Positions 47,249 to 57,130 of a stretch of 64,000 nt of DNA are shown in pieces. How positions within the stretch are numbered: position 1 is the stretch's first letter; every line of letters starts with the position of its first letter. Below the pieces are notes generated by a model, which worked only from the letters and a program-made list of their open reading frames with translations, did no database searches and was not told the DNA's origin. The DNA comes from Symsagittifera roscoffensis (lineage: Eukaryota; Xenacoelomorpha; Acoela; Convolutidae), in contig NC_087066.1 of NCBI RefSeq assembly GCF_963678635.1, positions 22,415,996 through 22,479,995 on the forward strand. Direction: 5' to 3'. The translations under genes were made by a program, and so were the position numbers.

Positions 47249-47565
47249 TCATTTGGAATGTATCCTTTTTTTTCATTAGTTTAGCTTCAACCCAAGTCCC
47301 TAAAACATCTCATATAAAACGTCAAAGATATAACCAAATAGAAATAATTCTGGAAACGACATTATTTTTTTCAACGCATAGATATCTTTTAATGAAATTG
47401 GCACATTTACGGCTAAAATGTGTTAAAATTAGCATCAATTTGTGATTCACTGTAAATGACATACAGACGGCATTAGCTTGTCAGACTTTGTCGGACTTCG
47501 TCATCCAAGTTCAATTTTCTAAGATTTTTTATTTTTAGTTCTTTTTAATGTACATATCACTTTGG
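47249..47565. other. Spacer, no gene seen
   Basis: Only short chance frames. A local repeat (CAGACTTTGTCGGACTTCGTC) sits at ~47483. Confidence 0.4.
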
Positions 47566-48155
47566 GACAAAAACATTGAATTTTAGAGGGGCTCAAACCT
47601 ACGTCAAACCAGTCTCAACATCTTCTAATCTTTAGTCGAAACCACTCCTTCAACTGGTCTTTGTATTAACTAATTTATTCGCTGTTATACACTCGTTTGT
47701 TTGCGTGAATACCTCTTCCGCCGCCCAGGAAGCGAAGAGGTGCGCAAATTTTACTACCGGATGAGTATTGTCACCATTCAGAATATTTGATATGTCATAT
47801 TGGGCTTCTCTGTCTTTTCTGAAGTTGAGCGTTCTAATGCGGGCTAAATGATAGTAATTTTGGGGGTTCGGCGTTTGTACTATCCACATAAAGTCGCCTG
47901 TCTTCAATTCTTTTTCTCGAGAGGAGTGTCACTTGGCTCGCTTATTGAAACCTGAGACACACTAGCCATCCTGACAATCTTGCATTTGCGTATGCCTTTG
48001 CGAGCACAAACCGTTTCCGATGGTTGCTCTCTTCATCAAAGCTCAAAAATGGAATACCACACTTGACTGCCCAAGCGGGAGATGATTAGGCGCAATAGCT
48101 CTCAAGTTATTACTAATTTTTAGAAGTAGAACAAGCAGAACATTGTTTTATGAAT
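47566..48155 (-). repeat. Tandem segmental duplication, copy 1 (~590 bp)
   Basis: Runs from GACAAAAACATTGAATTTTA to ACATTGTTTTATGAA and matches 48217-48805 along its whole length with scattered substitutions; a 61-bp spacer separates the two. Each copy contains a minus-strand polyprotein-tail frame. Confidence 0.88.
47650..47907 (-). pseudogene. Pao-like polyprotein C-terminal fragment (DUF5641-like), copy 1
   Basis: 85 codons on the minus strand. LKTGDFMWIV, then YYHLARIRTLNFRKD and THPVVKFAHLF follow the pattern of the domain that ends BEL/Pao integrases (a GD-hydrophobic start, a PLxR block, and a closing PVVKL-type block). A TGA lies ~8 codons upstream of the domain start and no integrase core precedes it, so this is a fragment. 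The DUF5641 link is by eye; an unrelated host exon is the alternative. Confidence 0.5.
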
Positions 48156-48216
48156 GTATAAATTTTGCTATTTGTTTGACTTGAAGTATCTGTTGGTATG
48201 TTTAGAAATAGTGGAT

Positions 48217-48805
48217 GACAAAAACATTGAATTTTAGATGGGCTCAAACCTACGTCAAACCAGTCTCAACAATTTCTAATCTTTAGTCGAAACCGCTCTT
48301 TCAACTGGTCTTTGTTTTAACTAATTTATTCGCTGTTATACTCTCGTTTGTTTGCGTGAAAACCTCTTCCGCCACCCAGGAAGCAAAGAGGTGCGCACAT
48401 TTTACTACCGGATGAGTATTGTCACCATTCAGAAAACTTGATATGTCAAATTGGGCTTCTCCGTCTTTTCTGAAGTTGAGCGTTCTAATGCGGGCTAAAG
48501 GATAGTATTTTTTGGGGTTTGGTGTTTGTACTATCCACATAAAGTCGCCTGTCTTCAATTCTTTTTCTCGAGAGGAGTGTCACTAGGCTCGCTTATTGAA
48601 ACCTGAGACACACTAGCCATCCTGACAATATTGCTTTTGCCTATGCCATCGCGAGCACAAACCGTTTCCGATGGTTGCTCTCTTCATCAAAGCTCAAAAA
48701 TTGAAAACCACACTTGACTGCCCAAGCGGGAGATGATTGGGCGCAATAGCTCTCAAGCTATTACTAATTTTTAGCAGTAGAACAAGCAGAACATTGTTTT
48801 ATGAA
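48217..48805 (-). repeat. Tandem segmental duplication, copy 2 (~590 bp)
   Basis: Second copy of 47566-48155. Both are full length. Confidence 0.88.
48301..48558 (-). pseudogene. Pao-like polyprotein C-terminal fragment (DUF5641-like), copy 2
   Basis: 85 codons, same length and frame as copy 1, with about ten amino-acid differences and no indel. Here the motif reads YYPLARIRTLNFRKDGE, closer to the family pattern than copy 1, so this copy is probably the less changed at that site. Confidence 0.5.
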
Positions 48806-50827
48806 CGGGGATAGAGTTAATCGTGGCATGAGGTACCACCAACTACTAGAATGAACCACAGTTGAAGTGGTTCAAGACACGAACTGCTTGATATAAGACT
48901 ACGAGACTGCAGAAGTTTAAACTGTGCCCGCATATTAGTTTTTAGAGTTTTTGAAGTTTTTGGAACATTTTTGCAAATTTTTCTGTTTCTTTTTGTTACA
49001 GTATCAAGCTGTTTCAATTATACCATTATTGTTAAAGCCTTGAAACCTTTTTTCTTTCAATTTTTGCGTTCTTTAAATACCAAAAGGTTCTGAAACTTTT
49101 CAATTTTAGAGTTTTTGTTGATTTCTTGTTTTTCCTTTGAATCTGATCATTATTTGTCAGCTTTTTTCAATTTTTTGCAAAACCCCAACACCCTTTGAAT
49201 TCTTTTTCAGCTTCTGAACTATTTTTAGCTTTTTTTTGTTCTGTTTTAGTCTTAACGATTGGCTGGTAGGCTCGAAATATGGTACAACACCGTAATAACA
49301 ATGGCTTAATACTGAAATTATAAGCATTAGTCCTAAACGTAAGCACCAAATCCTACAAAAAAAAACTATGACAACTTTGCGCTTTTACTGGTTTAATCGA
49401 ATCGATCGATACCAAAGTTTTACCAAACAAATGCCGTCTGTTTTCAGTGCTCTACTGTTGGCAGCAACCTTTTATTAATAGGTAGCAAACACAGGCAAAA
49501 TAAAATTGGATTGAACTTACAGACAAATAATGATCAAAATTTGGACTTTTTTTGTTGACCTGGTAGTCGAAAAACCTTTCGTCATATGCCCACTGAAATA
49601 AATAGCCCAAACGCACACTTTTGACTCAGTAGTCGCATTGCTTCAAGAAGATTTAATCCTTCGTTTGAGGCAGGTCCCTGATAGTTGAGGCTGTTGGGAG
49701 GGCAGACAATTATGTGAACCTCTAGAATAGCCGTTTGTTGAATGAAACTGAAATTGATGCAGGATGTTCTGGATGAAAAAAAAATCCTATTGGCATATGA
49801 TCCACCATGGATAAGAATCTTTCAAAAAAACCATTGAATAAAGTGTTACTTGAAAAAATTTGTTATGAACAATTGCCACCACCAACAACTTCAACAAAAG
49901 CATTAGCATCACCATAATCACCACCAATATTTTCATCATCATCTTCATTTACTTTCACAATTACCATCACTCACAGCATTCCAACCACAATATGCATTAC
50001 GATAACAACACCATCACATCAATCTCACCATCCTCGTCACTATAACATCACTGTCACTATCACCCTCTCCATCACACTAGTATCAACATTGCTATAAATT
50101 ACCCGGGTTGACCAAAAATGCTTATCGTACAATTCTCATAAAAGGGAAATTTCTTTTCATACAATTCCATACAATTGCATATGTAAAGAAAATTGTATGA
50201 AATCTCTATAATAAACTTTTTCTCATAAATGGAAATTGTATGATAGGTGTTTTTTCCATAAACCAAAAGGTTGTTTTTTGTTTCTAATTTTTCTGAAGAA
50301 ATTGTTTCTGAGAAATTTTGGGTTCTGTTTGCAACCGAACACAAGTGTCAAAGACGTTGGTTATACAAAGCACCAAAAGTTGGACGATCTTGTATTTACA
50401 GTGCATAGAAAACGACCTGAATTGGGATATTTATTATAGGATAATCATTTAGAATTAGAATAGTTTATTTAGGATGGCAAATATCGATTTTCATCATTTT
50501 ACACAATCGTAGTTAGAATAATTACAATGAATGCCACACAAGGACATTAAGACCAGCATATGTATTGCATTTTGAGAAAACTAATAGTAATATAGAATGG
50601 AAAAAATTGCAAAACAGAACGTGCAAGTTGTAGAAGAAAAATTGCATTGAGGTTTCGTTATCTTTCAAAAAAAAACTTTCTTTTTAAGCCGCGTTATAAG
50701 TGTAGATCGTGTTGAGCAATCAACATCATCAGCATATCCACTGCAGCAGCAGCGTAATTATTGCCTGTACCATATTCATCACCTGTATCACCTTAAACCC
50801 ATCATGAACATCAGATTCATCATCGCC
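48806..50827. other. Intergenic DNA with degenerate CAN-rich stretch
   Basis: No gene supported. From 49870 to 50095 the plus strand is a degenerate trinucleotide-like run (CATCACCATAATCACCACCA and similar), and a weaker one is at 50720-50830. Other open frames are short. Confidence 0.45.
49870..50095 (+). repeat. Degenerate (CAN)n / (ATC)n simple repeat
   Basis: Mostly CAC, ATC, AAC and CAT triplets over ~225 bp with little G, broken by many substitutions. No continuous open frame exploits it. Confidence 0.6.
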
Positions 50828-50896
50828 ATCCCGCACCGAGCGCCCATCGATTCTGATCGATTATAATGGATTCCCGAGAATTAAAAAGAAGACAAC

Positions 50897-50948
<52 letters not shown>

Positions 50949-51230
50949 GTTTTATTGTGAAACGTAACATTTTATGAAACGTTATGCGTATCAACTGCAC
51001 TAAACAGGAAATGAGAGTTTCAAACAAATTTGTAAATTTCATGAATAAACCCTCAAAAAAAGCCATTATAATGGATTTTAATAGATGATAATGGATTTTA
51101 TTGTCATAAAAAATATTAGGATTATAATCCATTTTCAATGGATTACAGTCGATTATTTTGTCATTTTATAGATGCTGACCATATTATGACAATATCACCG
51201 ATTATGATCCATGGGCGCTCGGTGCGGGAT
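50828..51230. mobile_element. TIR element (~403 bp) with perfect 20-bp ends enclosing a microsatellite
   Basis: Left end ATCCCGCACCGAGCGCCCAT (50828-50847) is the exact reverse complement of the right end at 51211-51230. Pairing continues imperfectly for ~20 bp inward. The body holds an (AT)n(GT)n tract and ATTATAATGGATT-type motifs. No clear target duplication is seen, so the superfamily is undetermined. Confidence 0.8.
50897..50946 (+). repeat. (AT)8(GT)17-type microsatellite
   Basis: Uninterrupted AT dinucleotides switch to GT dinucleotides at ~50912. Likely highly length-variable. Confidence 0.95.
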
Positions 51231-51640
51231 TACATCAGAATTTGATGGTAACTTTTTTATAGGAGTAAAACAGTTTGGCGCCAACAAAATACCAGTTGTT
51301 TGTAAAATGAGTTAAAATAGTGAAATTGTTTTAGTCAACATTGAATTGTTGAGCTATGCATGGGACCGAATGAAAGATTTTTCCCTGAATCAAATAAGTA
51401 CCCGCACTCAGTAAAAAGAGACAACAATAGATTATAATGGATTTTTTTCAGTCTTCATAAATTTCAAAATGAAGTAATTATAATTGATTAAAAATGGATT
51501 ATAATGCTACGATTTTTCGAAACAATAAAAATCATTATAATCGTTTATAATCGATTTTAATCGATTATTTTTAAAACACTTTTCTGAAATTTAGTTGAAT
51601 TATAATCCATTATAATGGATTGCAATCCACTATTATTCAA
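51050..51640. repeat. Dense cluster of self-complementary AT motifs
   Basis: CCATTATAATGGATTTTAAT, ATTATAATCCATTTTCAATG, ATTATAATCGTTTATAATCG, ATTTTAATCGATTATTTTT and ATTATAATCCATTATAATGG recur within ~600 bp, partly inside the TIR element. Confidence 0.6.
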
Positions 51641-52340
51641 AATGTGTTAAGAAATAGCCTGAACTATCAGAGCTTCGCCTTGCTGCCAGTAATCAAACTT
51701 ATTTATGCTGAGTTACTTCTGGGCAGGCCAATTTCTGATTATATAAATTTTACAAAGATAAAACTTCCACTCATACAACTTCCAACAAACCTATGCGTAG
51801 AGAAACTTCTAAGATATCTATATGATCAACATATGTTCATTGATGGAAACTGTGTTGCAAGCAGTTTTTTCAATCCAAAAACATTTTTATCTCCGCTTTG
51901 AAATTAGTGTTTTGCACAATAACTCCATTATCAAGGATGTAAGCTAGGCTTTTATTATCAATTCACACAGAATTGCGTACACAAAAGTAGCATTTTGTAT
52001 AAGACTTGAAAGTCTACATTGAAAAACTCAAAGTATGAAAGCAATTTTTCAAACACTCAATGCATAACATTGTAGGATACGCGGTTTTTTGTTGTCAGGT
52101 CAGCCGGGGCTTAAAAAAGATAGTCTCCAGGACTTCTTTGACTAAGAAAAATTGACTCTTCGAAGAAGAGATGAAACTCTTTAGTACTTGCGGGGAAGTC
52201 AAGTCGAGCCTTTGTTCATGCAATATTATTCATGACCAAATATTGTTGCTGTGTGTTTGTTTTCCTCCCAATTAAAAACTTTTTTATGGCCAATTACAAT
52301 AAGTATATTAGTCGTGAAAATTTACAAAAAAACTCATTTG
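51641..52340 (+). repeat. Dispersed R repeat, copy 1 (~700 bp)
   Basis: Near-identical to 53661-54366 from AAGAAATAGCCTGAACTATC to AATTTACAAAAAAACTCATT. A frame of up to 93 codons (51620-51901) is present but is truncated in copy 2 and is not a known protein. The CTATCAGAGCTTCGCC stretch near the start recalls the H-family hairpin region without matching it well. Confidence 0.85.
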
Positions 52341-52550
52341 CAATAATCCCTTATTAGCAAATGATTATAATCCCTTATTAGTCAACAAACGTCATTGCTT
52401 CATTTCGTTTTGTGTTTTTTTTTTGCTTGAGTGCTTTTCAGTTGGTTATTAAACATATATGATCGTTTCATTTTGTTTTATTTTTGTTTTGTTTGTGTGC
52501 TTTTCAGTTGGCTACCGAATCAAAAGAAACTTTTATTATGTACTCATAGC

Positions 52551-52886
52551 CACCAGCGGATTTAGGGAGGGGCGAACGCCCCTCCTTCAGAGATTCTTCG
52601 ACCACCTTCGGCCCAATAGATTAATTTGGAGGGGGAGTGCACGCCGAAAAATAGGGATTTTTTGGTCAAGTTTTCTCAAAAAATGCCTAAAAATGCATGT
52701 TTGGCATGTTTTTATTTTAAAATTTTGCCTGCGGCGGAGAACATTTGACTAGCACAGGATCTTTTTAACGCCTTGGGAGAGCTTGGAATCTTTTTAGTCA
52801 ATCTATAAAAAAAGGCCACAAAATTTTTGAAAACTTTTTAAAAATCCGCCCCCTTCCTCCTGTAGAAAATCTTAGATCCACCCCTG
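52551..52886. mobile_element. hAT-like MITE, second copy, with 8-bp target duplication
   Basis: Starts CACCAGCGGATTTAGGG, ends AGATCCACCCCTG, flanked by CTCATAGC (52543-52550) and CTTATAGC (52887-52894). Interior blocks match 44865-45297. It lies between the two R copies. Confidence 0.78.
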
Positions 52887-52894
52887 CTTATAGC

Positions 52895-53660
52895 TTAAAC
52901 TTTGATTAAATTTTATTTTTAATGTGTTTTTATGCTGAATTAAAATCCACTATAACTGATTTTTTTGTCAGATAATATTTTGATAGAAAAAGGGCTTTTA
53001 ATCTATTATACTAGATTATAAAAGATTTTCGGAAAAATTATAGTCAATTATAATTGATTATAATTTATTAAAATGTCACAAAAAATGTTCTCATTATAAA
53101 GAATATAAATCGTTTAAACATCTAAAATTGGCGCTTATAATTAATTATAATTTTGCTAAAAGCACGGTTATAATTATAATATAATCGATTACTTTCTCTT
53201 TTTATTGAGTGCGGTTAAGGTGATTATCAGCTTGATCAAAGCTTTGATTTTTGCGACCTGTTGCTAAATGGTCGAGCTGCTGCTAAAAATTTCTGCCCAT
53301 TTAAGAAGATGAAACATGAAACATTTGGTGGATTTATTGAAGGGGTCGGCAAAATTGTCCATTGGTCGACAACAAATCAGTAAACCCATGTTCTCTCCAT
53401 AGAGCTAACGTGAGTAAACTTGAGAGTCCGAAATCACAGCGATCCGATATATGAAGTGGCATTGTAAAACTAAATGTCATTCAAGTAATTTTTGTTCTGA
53501 TTTCTGTCTCTCTAAACATGATGAACAAATTGAAAAAACTCGCAGCTTATTGCTTGAAATCAAATAAATTATAAAATTTTATTTGTAATCTTCATTTTTT
53601 TAATCATGCAGAGATACTTACATTATTTGGGCGTTTTAAGTTTCAAAAAAACGGAAACTT
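52895..53660. other. Spacer with AT palindrome motifs, no gene seen
   Basis: TATAATTGATTATAATTTATT and TATAATATAATCGATTACTT lie at 53040-53190 (quoted in parts). No exon found. Confidence 0.45.
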
Positions 53661-54366
53661 TTAATGTTGTTAAGAAATAGCCTGAACTATCAGAGCTTCT
53701 CCTTGCTGCCAGTAATCTAACTTTATTTATGCTGAGTTACTTGTGGGCTGGCCAATTTCTGATTATACAAATTTTACAAAGATAAACCTTCCACTCATAC
53801 AAATTCCAACAAACCTATGCGTACAGAAACTTCTAAGATATCTATATGTTCAACATATGTTCATTGATGGAAACTGTGTTGCAAGCAGTTTTTTCAATCC
53901 AAAAACATTTTTATCTCCGCTTTGAAATTAGTGTTTCGCACAATAACTCCATTATCAAGGATGTAAGCTAGGCTTTTATTATCAATTCACACAGAATTGC
54001 GTACACAAAAGTAGCATTTTGTATAAGACTTGAAAGTCTACATTGAAAAACTCAAAGTATAAAAGCAATTTTTCAAACACTCAATGCATAACATTGTAGG
54101 ATACGCGGTTTTTTGTTGTCAGGTCAACCGGGGCTTAAAAAAAGATATTCACCAGGATTTCTTTGACTAAGAAAATTTGACTCTTCGAAGAAGAGATGAA
54201 ACTCTTTAGTACTTGCGGGGAAGTCAAGTCGAGCCTTTGTTCATGCAATATTATTCATGGCCAAATATTGTTGCTGTGTGTTTGTTTTCCTCCCAATTAA
54301 AAACTTTTTTATGGCCAATTACAATAAGTATATTAGTCGTGAAAATTTACAAAAAAAACTCATTTG
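53661..54366 (+). repeat. Dispersed R repeat, copy 2 (~700 bp)
   Basis: Differs from copy 1 at only a few per cent of positions, about 2 kb downstream in the same orientation. The high identity implies recent duplication or transposition; the old third copy at 12330 shows it is a real family. Confidence 0.85.
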
Positions 54367-54579
54367 TAATCGTGAAAAACAATTTGGCAAGTTATTAAAG
54401 CAATTTAAAGAATACATCCATCGATCGTGCCAATATTAGCTCCATTTTTTAAAAAAAAATTTCATTTTGTTATTGCAAATCAAGTTCCATTTAAAGTACG
54501 GCGTTCGCAAATATTGTTGCAATGCAAATGTAGAGTATAGATGCATATAAAACAAGTATAGATGCATATAAAATAAGCA

Positions 54580-54860
54580 CAGTTGGCCGAGTGGCCTAAG
54601 CTAACGCCGACTATATAGGTTAACAGTTGACGTAGGTTCGAGTCCCCCACCTGCCCATGTATTAATATACCAAAAACGGGGGTTACATCATATTTTAACT
54701 GTTTTTTGGTTCTAATTTGGTTCAGCCTTGATTAAGGTTGACCGCCAAAAAGAGCAATTTGTCTCAAGGACATTACCGACCGGTTCTTGTGGCTAGCTTG
54801 CGCCGTTTTGTACCAAAAACGGACAGTTCAGAATTGAAGTTATATGATGTTATGCTTGAC
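54580..54860 (+). repeat. tRNA-derived SINE (type 2)
   Basis: GTTGGCCGAGTGGCCTAAGC and GTAGGTTCGAGTCCCCCACC are good Pol III A and B boxes (GGTTCGAGTCC is exact), in Leu/Ser-tRNA-like spacing. The acceptor arms (GCACAGT and CCTGCCC) pair poorly, arguing against a working tRNA. A non-tRNA body follows with GGTTCAGCCTTGATTAAGG. Confidence 0.7.
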
Positions 54861-56030
54861 CAAAATTATGATAAAGTATTGATTTTTCCGAGAGTCTTTG
54901 CCGATAAATACTCATAGTTTTACCAAATAACGGAGATTGAGCGCACATTTTGGCGCCCCACAAGGGACGGTTTTTTATTAACAAGAGACAGACGAAGATA
55001 CGAAGCTGGTTGTTGCAGAGCCCCCTGTTATTGACTTGACCACTGATGCAATTCTCGCCGACCCCTGTTATTGACCACTGATGTCGACGAGAAAACAATT
55101 CAGACTGGGACAATTGTTGTCTAAATTTCTTGACGCTGAAGTATCCATGTTTTCCGACATGAGCTAATTGAATTATTAATTTTACTCTAATAGAGGAAAG
55201 AAGTTCCCCTTAATTGTGCTTTTTGGACAAATATTTGCAGACAAAAGGTTGCCGATGAATTTGGAGCAATTAAAAGATGTGAAAGATACTATGATGAAAC
55301 AGACGAGTGAAAAAAATGGACGCCGCCAGTAACAATACGACTGTTGCAGGCGATCACAGACAGGTGGTTTGACGGACAATTGGCATTGGTGCCTTCATTT
55401 CATTGGGACCAATTGGGGCATTCATCCTGAGTTCAACTGAGGCTCATATACAGAAGGATCGGAGGATTTTTTCAGCTATCCATATCATCAGACAAGGGGT
55501 CAACTGCAGACGTTTTGTGTGAGTTTGAGAAGTGATTGCTGGACAATTTCTCTGCGGCTGACCAAAAACAAAGAAAATCTGACAACCCAAAACCGGTGAC
55601 CGCCCAATCTCCAAAACTGTAAGAAGTTTCCAAAACTTTTAAAACTCCAATTGTGCTATAAATTTAAATACGATGTCATTTATGCTAGAAATTTTCCCGC
55701 AAGCTAGCCCCCGGTAATTTTTCTCAATACCCAAAATTTTTGGACAGTTCCGTTGAACTGAAATATCTTACAGTCGGTACATAGACAAACTGACTTGACA
55801 TTTTTTCTCGATACCAAAAGTTTTTGGATATATGTGAACGGAATATTAATCAGTGAAATCGGAACATAGACAAGAGGTACTGGACTAGTTTTTTGGATTG
55901 GTTTATGACTCGAACCTGCTGACCAAAATTTTCTGAAAAATTTTGTATAAAAAGTAAAAAAATTGCCAAAAAATCCTCAAAACGTCTCCAGAATTCTGCG
56001 AAACTGTGCTGTAAGATGACACCAACCTTA
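54861..56030. other. Intergenic DNA with broken, mildly coding-like stretches
   Basis: Around 54960-55330 the plus strand has short frames (KKFPLIVLFGQIFADKRLP, LEQLKDVKDTMMKQTSEK) separated by stops, GC-richer than the surroundings. A local duplication (CCCCTGTTATTGAC twice, near 55020 and 55065) is present. This may be a decayed exon or element; I cannot name it. Confidence 0.3.
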
Positions 56031-56430
56031 TGTTAAGTGGTCTGGTAGCGAAATATCAGGCAAATTAAGTTGAGTTTTTTCATCCTCAGGTTTCTTCCGC
56101 GTGTGTTGTTGGAACTTAACCAATTTGCCTGATCCCCCATCAACCATTGGTGAAACTGAAAGCCAGTTCGCTTCGAGTAAAACAAAGCCGTTTCAGCCCG
56201 TCAGATTATTGACTTCGTTGCGTGACAGTAAAGTTAAGTGGTCAGGTACGGTGATATTAAGTGAGTTAAGTTGAATTCTTTCATCCTCAGGTTTACTCCG
56301 TGTGTGTTGTTGGAGTTCAACCGACCTACTTAATTTTCCAACCCCATTGGTACTTAAGCGTAACGAAGCCGTCGCATAGGTCCCCTAAGTGTATAGTATT
56401 CATTCTAGGAGCTAGTTCTTTGGATCACGC
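56031..56430 (+). repeat. Two tandem ~201-bp units at the 5' side of the Pao element
   Basis: GTTAAGTGGTC, then TTAAGTTGA, TTTCATCCTCAGGTTT, CGTGTGTGTTGTTGGA and a CAACC block occur at ~56033-56160 and again ~201 bp later. Each contains CATCCTCAG, a good 3' splice-site sequence (ending at 56089 and 56290). This may be part of the 5' LTR or leader; with the 3' LTR missing, the true LTR cannot be defined. Confidence 0.6.
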
Positions 56431-57037
56431 GCTCCGAAAACTTCCCGCTCCGTCCCAGAAGCGCGTCAAAGATACTTGCTTTACAAAGCCAGGTTTAAGC
56501 TTGAACTTTAACGCTAGGGACTCTCAGAAAACGATACAGTACTACCTTCATCACTACTTGTCGCACCGTAACGACCTTGTAATTTGGCACGAAGCCATTA
56601 ATAACTCGATAAGTAGGCACCGCAGCAACAATAACCGCAAGCTGAGTAGTGAGCAACTTGTCAATTTGTTATTAAGGTATAGGACAAACATTTGTGCGAT
56701 CGTATACTGTAGACGGAACGGAACCGAGGATATAGAGGAAAGTTTAGGTTCAACAGGTATTCTCGTTCTCAACGTCGTTAAAGACTTTATCTCTAAGAGT
56801 AAGGCTAAGGACCAGGTACTAATTGAGAAGTACAAAGAGCTTCACCAGCCTCCTTCCCTTGAGTTAAAGACTCTCCTCCTTCTAAGGCGTTATAGCGCTA
56901 ATCTTAACATCCTTAAGACACGTAAGACGCGAAACCGCTTACCCCTCAAAGCTCGGAAAGCTATAAGAAATAGGCTTCAGGTAGAAGCTTTGAGACGTCA
57001 AGTTCCCCCGTCTTGTAAGCTAATGTTGATTTACTAA
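56270..57037 (+). CDS. Extra ORF upstream of Pao gag, unknown function, no AUG
   Basis: An open frame of 255 codons (stop 57035-57037) ends ~95 bp before the gag ATG. It has no in-frame ATG until its last residues, so it would need a non-AUG start (GTG at 56300) or splicing; CATCCTCAG at 56282-56290 is a good acceptor. Visible blocks are VFILGASSLDHAL, TKPGLSLNF, NDLVIWHEAINNSISRHRSN, ICAIVYCRRNGTED and VVKDFISKSK, with a very basic C-terminus (KTRKTRNRLPLKARKAIRNR). The order G-x-S, then G, then a hydrophobic strand with Asn, loosely recalls SGNH-hydrolase blocks, but the usual GDS and catalytic DxxH are not seen, so an enzyme activity is only a guess. The frame has no stops while the gag-pol next to it has several. 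It could be a Pao accessory protein or a captured host exon. Confidence 0.55.
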   Translation, partial: VEFFHPQVYSVCVVGVQPTYLIFQPHWYLSVTKPSHRSPKCIVFILGASSLDHALRKLPAPSQKRVKDTCFTKPGLSLNFNARDSQKTIQYYLHHYLSHRNDLVIWHEAINNSISRHRSNNNRKLSSEQLVNLLLRYRTNICAIVYCRRNGTEDIEESLGSTGILVLNVVKDFISKSKAKDQVLIEKYKELHQPPSLELKTLLLLRRYSANLNILKTRKTRNRLPLKARKAIRNRLQVEALRRQVPPSCKLMLIY

Positions 57038-57130
57038 TGCAAATTTGATTACGTACCAAAACAGTACCTCATTTTATTGATTGTTTTCTATAAGTGAGCA
57101 TCCGTAGAATATTGTCAATTTGTGAAAAAC

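Noticed and set aside
50236-50439. Short plus-strand ORF with inverted ATTGTATGA-type motifs nearby
   Set aside because: The local AATTGTATG/CATACAATT repeats (50125-50245) are short and irregular, and the ORF has no recognisable motif.
51620-51901. 93-codon frame in R repeat copy 1
   Set aside because: The start is lost in copy 2 and the frame is mostly hydrophobic AT-codon residues with no family resemblance.
54580-54660. Functional tRNA-Leu or tRNA-Ser gene
   Set aside because: Good A and B boxes, but acceptor arms pair at only about four of seven positions and a SINE-like body follows.
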